From positions 1 through 12,180 of the forward strand of contig WLNV01000027.1 of the NCBI GenBank assembly GCA_009699615.1: a stretch of DNA of 12,180 bases, written 5' to 3'. Positions 1 to 4,460 of the stretch are shown piece by piece. The translations under genes were made by a program, and so were the position numbers. This stretch comes from Actinomycetota bacterium. Lineage in GTDB: Bacteria; Actinomycetota; Thermoleophilia; Solirubrobacterales; Solirubrobacteraceae. Positions within the stretch are counted from its first letter, which is position 1. The number at the start of each line of letters is the position of its first letter. The notes below the pieces were generated by a model. That model ran no database searches, was not told the DNA's origin, and was given only the letters and a program-made list of their open reading frames with translations.

Positions 1-60
1 GATTCGCTTGTGATCCTGCCTGCGATGGCAGGCGGCGCCCAGTCATCGCGCCGTAGCTGA
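1..60 (+). CDS. cysO: CysO-like sulfur-carrier protein, C-terminal fragment (5' part outside window)
   Basis: Frame 1 from the first base reads DSLVILPAMAGGAQSSRRS and stops at TGA 58-60. The core DSLVILPAMAGG closely resembles the C-terminus of M. tuberculosis CysO (DSVTILPAVAGG), a ThiS/MoaD/ubiquitin-fold protein whose terminal glycine becomes a thiocarboxylate and donates sulfur to CysM. The cysM start lies only 23 bases after the stop, which supports the call. The M. tuberculosis protein ends at Gly-Gly, but here seven residues (AQSSRRS) follow, so the diglycine would have to be exposed by proteolysis; the JAMM peptidase at 1338-1739 is the natural candidate. Only 19 residues are visible. 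The fold, the length and the absence of a frameshift upstream cannot be checked, so another MoaD/ThiS-type carrier remains possible. Confidence 0.7.
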   Translation, partial: DSLVILPAMAGGAQSSRRS

Positions 61-68
61 ACACCCGC

Positions 69-74
69 TATCCT
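69..74 (+). promoter_or_regulatory. Putative -10 box of cysM (near-leaderless)
   Basis: TATCCT lies 9 bases before the cysM ATG. With six bases between box and start point, the transcript would begin at A81, leaving a 3-base leader. No Shine-Dalgarno sequence is present, which fits a near-leaderless mRNA. No convincing -35 box is visible. It may add to read-through from the cysO-like gene. Confidence 0.4.
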
Positions 75-83
75 TTGTGAAGT

Positions 84-1058
84 ATGGCCGTTCCCCCGAT
101 TGAACGTCGGCCTTGCGCCGGCCGCTACACCGATCTGGTCGACTCGATCGGCAATACGCCGCTGATTGAGCTCAAACGGCTTTCGCCAAAGCCCGGTGTA
201 CGGATCTGGGCCAAGTTGGAATCGATGAATCCGACCGGCTCGATCAAGGATCGCGTCGCCAAGTCGCTGATCGAGAACGCCGAGGAGAAGGGGCTGATCT
301 CTCCCGGGCAGACGATCCTCGAACCGACATCAGGCAACACCGGAATCTCGCTGGCGATGATCTGCGCCCGCAAGGGTTATCCGCTGAAGGTCGTGATGCC
401 CGACAACGTGACGCCCGAGCGTACGCAGCTCTTGAAGATGTACGGCGCTGAGATCGTCTACTCGCCGGGCGACCAGGGTTCGAACGGAGCCGTCGCGATG
501 GCTCTAGACATGGCAGCCAACGACGCTTCGTATTACATGCCGTACCAGTACGGCAACGAGGCCAACCCTCGCGCCCATTACGAAGGCACCGCAGTTGAGA
601 TTCTCGAAGAGCTAGACGGCAACGTTGATGCCTTCGTCGCAGGGCTCGGCACCGGCGGCACGCTGATGGGCGTTGCGCGCCGCTTCAAGGAGGAGCTTGG
701 CGACCGCGTCACGATCGTCGCCGCCGAACCGATGCAGGGTGAGCCGGTCCAGGGTCTTCGATCACTTGACGACGGCTTCATCCCGCCGATCATCGATATC
801 TCGCTGCTGGACCGCAAGATCTTCGTGACCAACCGCGACGCGATCGTCTGGACGCGCCGGCTGCTCGACGAGGAGGGACTCTTCGCTGGGGTTTCATCGG
901 GCGCGATCGCTCGCGTCGCTGTTCGGATTGCGAGCGAGATGGACGAGGGCAACGTTGTCTTCATCGTCTGTGACGACGGCTGGAAATATCTGTCGAGTGG
1001 GCTCTACACGCTGCCGGTCGACGAGGTCGAAAACCTCGAGTCGACCGTCTGGTGGTAA
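84..1058 (+). CDS. cysM: O-phosphoserine sulfhydrylase CysM (CysO-dependent cysteine synthase)
   Basis: A 324-residue fold-type II PLP enzyme that should make cysteine in the cytoplasm from O-phosphoserine and a CysO thiocarboxylate. The PLP lysine is K55 in NPTGSIKDR; the substrate loop is EPTSGNTGISLAM (80-92) and the PLP-phosphate loop is GLGTGGTLMG (187-196). It matches M. tuberculosis CysM rather than CysK along its length, including LQRLSP-like and VRLWAKLE-like N-terminal blocks and the DDGWKYLSSG C-terminal block. R226 sits where M. tuberculosis CysM has Arg220, the residue that recognises O-phosphoserine. The C-terminus ends ESTVWW, like the mobile tail ending QLWA that closes the mycobacterial active site. 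The start at 84 is the only ATG/GTG/TTG before the conserved RYTDLVDSIGNTPL. The gene follows the cysO-like gene by 23 bases. The substrate assignment is by homology. Confidence 0.88.
   Translation: MAVPPIERRPCAGRYTDLVDSIGNTPLIELKRLSPKPGVRIWAKLESMNPTGSIKDRVAKSLIENAEEKGLISPGQTILEPTSGNTGISLAMICARKGYPLKVVMPDNVTPERTQLLKMYGAEIVYSPGDQGSNGAVAMALDMAANDASYYMPYQYGNEANPRAHYEGTAVEILEELDGNVDAFVAGLGTGGTLMGVARRFKEELGDRVTIVAAEPMQGEPVQGLRSLDDGFIPPIIDISLLDRKIFVTNRDAIVWTRRLLDEEGLFAGVSSGAIARVAVRIASEMDEGNVVFIVCDDGWKYLSSGLYTLPVDEVENLESTVWW
1016..1046 (+). other. Long hairpin in the 3' end of cysM
   Basis: GGTCGACGAGGT (1016-1027) can pair with ACCTCG (1033-1038) plus TCGACC (1041-1046). This gives a 12-bp stem with a 2-base AG bulge and a CGAAA loop. 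It lies in the last codons of cysM. The next short T run (TTTT, about 1069-1072) is over 20 bases away, so it is not a classic intrinsic terminator. It might protect the 3' end or slow transcription before tatA, or simply reflect codon usage. Confidence 0.35.
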
Positions 1059-1087
1059 CAAGCTTCACTTTTCGTTCGGCGACCCCG

Positions 1088-1093
1088 TAGACT
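1088..1093 (+). promoter_or_regulatory. Putative -10 box of tatA (leaderless)
   Basis: TAGACT is followed by exactly six bases (TAAACG) and then the tatA ATG at 1100, so the predicted transcription start is the A of the start codon. This is the usual geometry of leaderless actinobacterial genes. A weak -35 candidate, TTCACT, lies at 1064-1069 with an 18-base spacer. There is no ribosome binding site. Confidence 0.55.
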
Positions 1094-1099
1094 TAAACG

Positions 1100-1297
1100 A
1101 TGCCAAGCATTGGACCTATGGAACTGATCATCGTCCTGGTGATCGCGCTCGTTGTTCTCGGACCGAAGAAACTGCCAGAGGTTGGCCGCTCAGTCGGTAA
1201 GGGGATGCGCGAATTCAAGGACTCGATCTCAGGCGAGAGCAAGCCGGATGTTGCTGCCGTCGAGATCGACGAGAAGCCGGTCATCAAGACCGACTGA
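1100..1297 (+). CDS. tatA: Sec-independent protein translocase subunit TatA
   Basis: A 65-residue protein with the full TatA layout: a short N-terminus, one membrane helix (residues about 7-20, rich in Ile/Val/Leu), the hinge LGPKKLPE (20-27) corresponding to the family FGPKKLP motif, an amphipathic helix (about 28-43) and a charged acidic tail. TatA oligomers form the channel for folded, twin-arginine-signal proteins at the cytoplasmic membrane. No tatB or tatC is nearby. The gene stands alone between cysM (41-base gap) and the JAMM peptidase (40-base gap), with its own probable leaderless promoter, so it need not be functionally tied to cysteine synthesis. TatE-type naming would be equivalent. 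Confidence 0.9.
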   Translation: MPSIGPMELIIVLVIALVVLGPKKLPEVGRSVGKGMREFKDSISGESKPDVAAVEIDEKPVIKTD

Positions 1298-1322
1298 TCA
1301 GGATTCTCCGCTTACCGCCCGC

Positions 1323-1328
1323 TACTCT
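1323..1328 (+). promoter_or_regulatory. Putative -10 box of the JAMM peptidase gene
   Basis: TACTCT lies 9 bases upstream of ATG 1338, the same spacing as TATCCT before cysM. It predicts a start at A1335 and a 3-base leader. No Shine-Dalgarno sequence is seen. A longer reading in the same frame would overlap tatA and lacks family similarity, so this box also supports the start at 1338. Confidence 0.4.
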
Positions 1329-1337
1329 CGCGCGACG

Positions 1338-1739
1338 ATGATCATCGCCGCCGCGCTGCTTGAGCAGGTTGTCGCACATGCCCGTCTCGAGGCGCCGAAT
1401 GAGTGCTGCGGACTGTTGGCGCTCGACGAAGGGCGCGCTGCGGCCGTCTACGAGCTCGAGAATCTCGCCGCCAGCCCGCTTCGCTTCGAGGTTGACGGTG
1501 CGAAACTGGCACCACTGTTGTTCGAGATCGAAGAGGCCGGCCGCGAAGCTGCGATCTATCATTCGCACACACGCTCCGAGCCGTATCCGTCGCAGACCGA
1601 CGTCAACTTCGCGCGCTGGTGGCCGGGCTGTGAGTGGCTGATCATCGGCCTCGAGAACGACGGCGAGCCGATCGCACGCTCGTTCATGATCGGAGAGGGC
1701 GGAGTTATCGAAGAGCTGGTCGTCGAGATCGATGGCTGA
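1338..1739 (+). CDS. mec: JAMM/MPN+ metallopeptidase, Mec-like (CysO-cysteine peptidase)
   Basis: A 133-residue, single-domain JAMM (M67) zinc peptidase. The signature is complete: E22 in NECCGLLAL, H75 and H77 in YHSHTRSEPYPSQTD, then S85 and D88, matching E-(x)n-HxH-x7-S-x2-D. In M. tuberculosis the homologue Mec releases cysteine from the CysO-cysteine adduct made by CysM. The co-located cysO-like and cysM genes make the same role likely here. Because the cysO-like product carries residues beyond Gly-Gly, this enzyme may also trim the precursor; that second role is inferred. The start at 1338 gives the normal family N-terminus. The gene overlaps the next one by 8 bases (ATG at 1732, stop at 1737-1739), suggesting translational coupling. 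Confidence 0.85.
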   Translation: MIIAAALLEQVVAHARLEAPNECCGLLALDEGRAAAVYELENLAASPLRFEVDGAKLAPLLFEIEEAGREAAIYHSHTRSEPYPSQTDVNFARWWPGCEWLIIGLENDGEPIARSFMIGEGGVIEELVVEIDG

Positions 1740-2127
1740 ACGAACTGGATCGGCCCGTGACGAACTGCGCGAGCGGGCGCAGAAGGTCGATCCGCGCTAC
1801 ACAGAGGGCGAGCTGCTGGTCGTTGCCAGCGGGCGCAACCAGAGCGAGGCGGAGTTGATCGCCAACCTGCTGCTGGAGGAGGGGATCCCCAGCGTTACGC
1901 GGCGCTCACGGGGCTTTGACGTTCCCGACATGCTGGCGGCCGGGAGACGCGATCTGCTGGTCGCCGCATCGGCGCTGCCGGCCGCGCGTGAGGTTCTTCT
2001 TCAATCGGAGATCGTCGACGAGAGCGAGCCGTACCGCCCGTCGCCGCTGAAGCTGCTTGGCGGCCTTCTGGCGGGCGTTGTCGCCGTCGGTGCGGTTCTC
2101 GTACTCGTGGCGCTCGTCGGCCGCTAG
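1732..2127 (+). CDS. DUF2007-like protein with C-terminal membrane helix
   Basis: A 131-residue protein. Residues about 27-92 (GELLVVASGRNQSEAELIANLLLEEGIPS and after) resemble the small alpha/beta DUF2007 domain, a proposed prokaryotic signal-transducing domain with no proven function. Residues 106-128 form one hydrophobic helix (LLGGLLAGVVAVGAVLVLVAL) ending in GR, so the protein is probably tail-anchored with the domain in the cytoplasm. The ATG overlaps the end of the JAMM gene by 8 bases, which supports this start and coupling. It ends 7 bases before the stop of the convergent gene at 2135. The family call rests on pattern only; the function is unknown. Confidence 0.65.
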   Translation: MAERTGSARDELRERAQKVDPRYTEGELLVVASGRNQSEAELIANLLLEEGIPSVTRRSRGFDVPDMLAAGRRDLLVAASALPAAREVLLQSEIVDESEPYRPSPLKLLGGLLAGVVAVGAVLVLVALVGR

Positions 2128-2134
2128 GAGGCGA

Positions 2135-2884
2135 CTACAAGCCGCCCAAGCGGGCTAAGTGCGCGCGCCAGACGCCTTCGGTGTCGCCAAACGAGCGGCC
2201 CGGGAAGTTGCGCGTGATCAACTCACGCGGCTCCGACGGTGCTTCGGTCGCGAGCCGGATCGCGGCCTGCTCACCCGATTCACTCGCAAGCAGATCGAAG
2301 ACCGTGCCGCCGAGAAGCTGCGCGTCGCGAAGCTTCGGCGGAAAACTTGGCTGGTCAGATTCGCGCAGGCGGTTTGCGATCGCCGGGCGCGCGTGGGCGG
2401 TCTGGCCCGAAAACCACTGACCGGCGCCAGCCGCAAGCCAAGCCCAACTGGGGGCATGAAGCCACGAGCGGAGAGTGAACGGGGGAGGCAGGCCCGGGTT
2501 GCCGAGCCCCGCGACGAGCTGGCCGTAGAGCGCGGCAGGGGCGAGCATCAGCATCTCGAGTGAGCCAGGGACGCTTGAGGCGCGGGCGCTCAGCAATCGG
2601 GGAGCGAGCACGTGGATCTCATCTCTCGTGTACCAGCCGGTTACGTAACGGCGGCTGGCAGGAGCGGTCAGCGCGCGCAGGATTGCGCTGACCGGCTGAG
2701 CCATCGAGAGCTGAGCGGTATTGGAATGAATCACGGCCGTGACTGCGGTTGGCATGACCGCGAATACTTCGCCCAGCTGCTCGCGGGTGCCTTCGAGCAG
2801 TTCAAGCACCCCGTCGGCGTCTTCGCCATCCGCTTCGGCGTGGCGCGCAACGAAGTGGGGGGATTGGGTTTCGATCCAGGCCAT
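2135..2884 (-). CDS. Hypothetical protein, possible inactive peptidase-MA-like (gluzincin) domain
   Basis: About 249 residues from ATG 2884 (MAWIETQSPHF); an upstream GTG at 2890 is an alternative. The opening WIETQSPHFVARH followed by a helical stretch recalls peptidase-MA-like proteins. Where these have HExxH there is LAPAALYGQLVAG, and later SWAWLAAGAGQWFSGQ stands where active members have a W-(x)-E-G-hA-x-(Y/F) helix. Both the zinc histidines and the glutamate appear lost, so I infer a catalytically dead relative with a structural or binding role. No signal peptide or membrane helix is evident. A possible -10 box, TAGAGT (2929 to 2924, minus strand), and a strong GC hairpin precede it. 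The DUF1802-like gene ends 59 bases upstream. The fold assignment is tentative. Confidence 0.6.
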   Translation of the reverse strand: MAWIETQSPHFVARHAEADGEDADGVLELLEGTREQLGEVFAVMPTAVTAVIHSNTAQLSMAQPVSAILRALTAPASRRYVTGWYTRDEIHVLAPRLLSARASSVPGSLEMLMLAPAALYGQLVAGLGNPGLPPPFTLRSWLHAPSWAWLAAGAGQWFSGQTAHARPAIANRLRESDQPSFPPKLRDAQLLGGTVFDLLASESGEQAAIRLATEAPSEPRELITRNFPGRSFGDTEGVWRAHLARLGGL

Positions 2885-2895
2885 GATCACGAGGC

Positions 2896-2912
2896 GCGCC
2901 GCCGGGCGGCGC
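2896..2912 (-). other. GC hairpin in the leader of the 2135-2884 gene
   Basis: A perfect inverted repeat (GCGCCGC, 3-base loop, GCGGCGC) lies 11 bases upstream of the ATG at 2884. On the minus-strand transcript it would sit between the candidate -10 box (2924-2929) and the start codon, so it could limit translation initiation or act as a weak terminator for the DUF1802-like gene. No T run follows it on either strand. Confidence 0.35.
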
Positions 2913-2943
2913 TTCGGCTCGCGACTCTATGGCCTACGCCGGT

Positions 2944-3567
2944 CTACGCCAGTGAAGCGATGCGGCGGCCTGAGACGATCGACTCGATCTCGTCCTGCAC
3001 GCGACCGAACTCGATGTCCGAGAGAACCGGAGTTCCTTCAAACGGGAGATCGCGGGTGATTTCAAGCCAGTCGGGGCCGAAGTCATGCTCTGGACGGACG
3101 CGGATCGTTACCGGGCGGGGGATCCTGTGCGTGCGCAGCAACGTAACGCGAAGCGACGTGCCACGGCGCCAGCCGAGGCGCTTCTGTGCGTAGTCGGTGG
3201 TCCAGATGTAGAAAGGTGAGAGCTCGCTGATCGCGCGCTGGTTGGTGATTGTGTACTCGCCTGCAACCTCGGCCCATGCCCGAACGCGAACGCGGTCAGG
3301 CTGTTCAATCCCGCCCGGTTGCGTCAGAGCGCTGATCGCCGGATCTCCGTCGGGCCAGACGCCTTCCTCGAGGGCGCGCCGCAGCTCTGGCACGTGGGCG
3401 CCGCGAACAACGTCGTTGTGGGCGTGCTCGAAGGTGGGGAAGAGGAAGAAGCGGTCGTGCTCAAGCGAGGACTCTTCGTTCTCCGCGTCGGTGCGGAAAA
3501 TCAGCAGCTGCTCGCCTTCCGACAGCGCGCGAACTGTGACAGCCCACTCTTTGATTGCGATTGGCAT
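2944..3567 (-). CDS. DUF1802-like protein
   Basis: A 207-residue soluble protein. The N-terminus IKEWAVTVRALSEGEQLLIFR (about 5-25), the acidic stretch and then FFLFPTFEHAH (40-50) have the layout I recall for DUF1802, whose members start KEWAV-x2-ALx-G and carry an FLL(F/Y)PT-x-(E/Q/H)H block. The middle is rich in charged beta-type segments (RVRVRAWAEV, PVTIRVRPEH). No catalytic motif, signal peptide or membrane helix is visible, and the family has no established function. The start at 3567 is the first ATG in frame and fits the family N-terminus. Upstream lies an AT-richer gap with repeated TCGCAAATT motifs (3623-3670) that may control this gene. Confidence 0.7.
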   Translation of the reverse strand: MPIAIKEWAVTVRALSEGEQLLIFRTDAENEESSLEHDRFFLFPTFEHAHNDVVRGAHVPELRRALEEGVWPDGDPAISALTQPGGIEQPDRVRVRAWAEVAGEYTITNQRAISELSPFYIWTTDYAQKRLGWRRGTSLRVTLLRTHRIPRPVTIRVRPEHDFGPDWLEITRDLPFEGTPVLSDIEFGRVQDEIESIVSGRRIASLA

Positions 3568-3622
3568 CTTAGGAATCGAGCAAAAACCTCAATGTTTCGG
3601 GCCTAATTGCCTGAAAACAGTG

Positions 3623-3670
3623 GAATTTGCTAACGGAAGTGTCGCAAATTCAGACCGAAATCGCAAATTT
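3623..3670. repeat. Three GCAAATT motifs (operator-like iterons)
   Basis: TCGCAAATT occurs at 3642-3650 and again at 3661-3669, a 19-base period. An inverted copy, GAATTTGC, at 3623-3630 forms a perfect 8-bp inverted repeat with GCAAATTC at 3644-3651. The spacing of about two helical turns suits cooperative regulator binding on one DNA face. The array is 53-100 bases upstream of the DUF1802-like start, so that gene is the likely target. Confidence 0.45.
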
Positions 3671-3691
3671 CCCTGCTAATCAGCGGGTTTT
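3671..3691 (+). terminator. Weak intrinsic-terminator-like hairpin
   Basis: CCC and GCT pair with AGC and GGG (one bulged T, AATC loop) between 3671 and 3687, followed by TTTT at 3688-3691. It would act on plus-strand transcription entering from the antisense side of the DUF1802-like gene. The stem is only 6 bp, so it is a weak candidate. Confidence 0.2.
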
Positions 3692-3780
3692 GGCCTGGGG
3701 GCGGAAAACACGACCAAGCTAAAAGCCAGTGTTAACGGGGATTTCCGAGCGAGGACCCGGGGACTGCGTCAGCGCACATA

Positions 3781-3807
3781 GCTGTTGTGTGAGCGATCAC
3801 ACACAGC
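3781..3807. promoter_or_regulatory. 18-bp palindrome / hairpin with GCGA loop
   Basis: TGTGTGA-GCGA-TCACACA is a perfect palindrome at 3786-3803. Allowing one bulged T, the stem extends outward to GCTG/CAGC, giving 11 bp. As DNA it has the size of a CRP/FNR-type operator, though its inner TGTGA and TCACA arms are 4 bases apart rather than the usual 6. As plus-strand RNA the loop GCGA is a GNRA tetraloop, which favours a stable RNA hairpin in the leader of the short ORF at 3843. Confidence 0.4.
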
Positions 3808-3842
3808 GGTCGCTGTTCCGGCGACGCCGAGCGGAGAGAGAT

Positions 3843-3938
3843 ATGAAGTGGACCGAGCGACTCGGTCAGGCGATGTCGCGTGGCCTAAGCGGCCGACGCG
3901 AGCTCGATGTCTTCAGTGGCGGCGAGGTGCTGATGTGA
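3843..3938 (+). CDS. Possible 31-residue small protein
   Basis: ATG 3843 is preceded by GGAGAGAG (3833-3840), one of the best Shine-Dalgarno sequences in a window where many genes have none. Translation gives MKWTERLGQAMSRGLSGRR then ELDVFSGGEVLM and a TGA. The protein would be soluble, with a basic helix and a glycine-containing tail; I recognise no family. The upstream 110 bases can form two hairpins, so a regulated leader peptide is conceivable. The last 54 bases overlap the 3' end of the minus-strand gene 3885-4301. It may instead be chance, or the remnant of a longer gene. Confidence 0.25.
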   Translation: MKWTERLGQAMSRGLSGRRELDVFSGGEVLM

Positions 3939-4301
3939 CGGGCAGTAGCCGTTCGCGTTGCTTGGCAGCCGCCGGCAAGAGCTACCGCGGCGGGTGGTTG
4001 CACGGCACTGAAGGCGGTTGCCGAAGACGTCTCGCCCACTCGTGGTGAGCTGCGCGATCGCGCCGTCTGCGGCTGCGACATAATCGCGAACGACAGCCCA
4101 AACACGGGCTTGGGTCTGGATTGGGAAGTGCACGCGGATCTCGCGAAACAGGCTGCGAGCCGGCGTGGCGAAGTAGTGACGGTCGGTGGCGAGCCGTTCG
4201 ATGGCCTGCTCGCTCGCCTTCAAGACGGCCTCGTGACCCTCACGTCCGGTGACGATCTCTGGTGACAGTTCGCGGTAAATACCTCGGCTTACTTGGTACA
4301 T
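3885..4301 (-). CDS. Hypothetical protein with C-terminal Cys/Cys/Cys/His cluster
   Basis: A 138-residue protein. Residues 1-85 look all-helical (MYQVSRGIYRELSPEI, then ATDRHYFATPARSLFREIR and VWAVVRDYVAAAD). After a linker comes CRATTRRGSSCRRLPSNANGY plus CPSHQH: C99, C109, C120 and H123 or H125. This C-x9-C-x10-C-x2-4-H pattern (C-R/K-A-x-T-x2-G-x2-C ... G-Y-C-x2-H) is a small presumed zinc-binding module found in many bacteria without known function. No membrane helix or signal peptide is present. The start at 4301 gives an N-terminus with conserved-looking aromatic and basic residues; AGGAG lies 12 bases upstream, rather far for a ribosome site. It may be a lineage-specific nucleic-acid-binding or regulatory protein, but this is not shown. 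Confidence 0.65.
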   Translation of the reverse strand: MYQVSRGIYRELSPEIVTGREGHEAVLKASEQAIERLATDRHYFATPARSLFREIRVHFPIQTQARVWAVVRDYVAAADGAIAQLTTSGRDVFGNRLQCRATTRRGSSCRRLPSNANGYCPSHQHLAATEDIELASAA

Positions 4302-4360
4302 ATCTCTGGCCAGCTCCTGATTTGGTTGGGGGCGCGATCCTTCGCATTAACCCCCGCCTC

Positions 4361-4379
4361 AGCGTTCTTGGGAAACGCT
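4361..4379. other. Small inverted repeat upstream of the 138-residue protein gene
   Basis: AGCGTT (4361-4366) and AACGCT (4374-4379) form a perfect 6-bp inverted repeat around a 7-base centre. It lies about 60 bases upstream of the ATG at 4301, in the 159-base gap after nadB, where either an operator or a short hairpin would be reasonable. Confidence 0.25.
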
Positions 4380-4429
4380 CGAGACGAGTATTCGACCTCC
4401 ATGTGAAGGTTGAAACACCCGCTCTATGT

Positions 4430-4452
4430 AGTTCGTGTTAAGACGACGAACT
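4430..4452 (-). terminator. Possible nadB terminator hairpin
   Basis: AGTTCGT (4430-4436) and ACGAACT (4446-4452) form a perfect 7-bp inverted repeat with a 9-base loop, starting 9 bases after the nadB stop codon (4461-4463, minus strand). No T run follows on the minus strand, so any termination would be Rho-aided or inefficient. Confidence 0.3.
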
Positions 4453-4460
4453 GGAGTGCG

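Larger units (their letters stand above)
3568..3884. other. 317-base intergenic region, AT-richer than its surroundings
   Basis: The gap between the minus-strand genes ending at 3885 and starting at 3567. Its left half (3568-3730) is strikingly AT-rich for this window and holds three GCAAATT-type motifs and a weak plus-strand hairpin followed by TTTT (3671-3691). Its right half (about 3731-3842) has an 18-bp palindrome (3786-3803), a second small stem (3810-3825) and a strong Shine-Dalgarno sequence ahead of a 31-codon plus-strand ORF. I recognise no tRNA, known riboswitch or mobile-element end. Confidence 0.6.

Noticed and set aside
1152..1739. Longer reading of the JAMM peptidase frame starting inside tatA
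   Set aside because: The extra N-terminal 62 residues are Arg/Ser-rich shadow translation of tatA. The family N-terminus and a -10 box both support ATG 1338.
3786..3803. Classical CRP/GlxR operator
   Set aside because: The TGTGA and TCACA arms are separated by 4 bases rather than 6, so I list it only as a palindrome of unknown reader.
3720..3842. Possible c-di-AMP (ydaO-type) riboswitch, because of GCGAGGACCC and CGTCAGC
   Set aside because: The diagnostic GGGTGAATC segment and the flanking pairing are absent and the order does not fit. I regard the similarity as chance.
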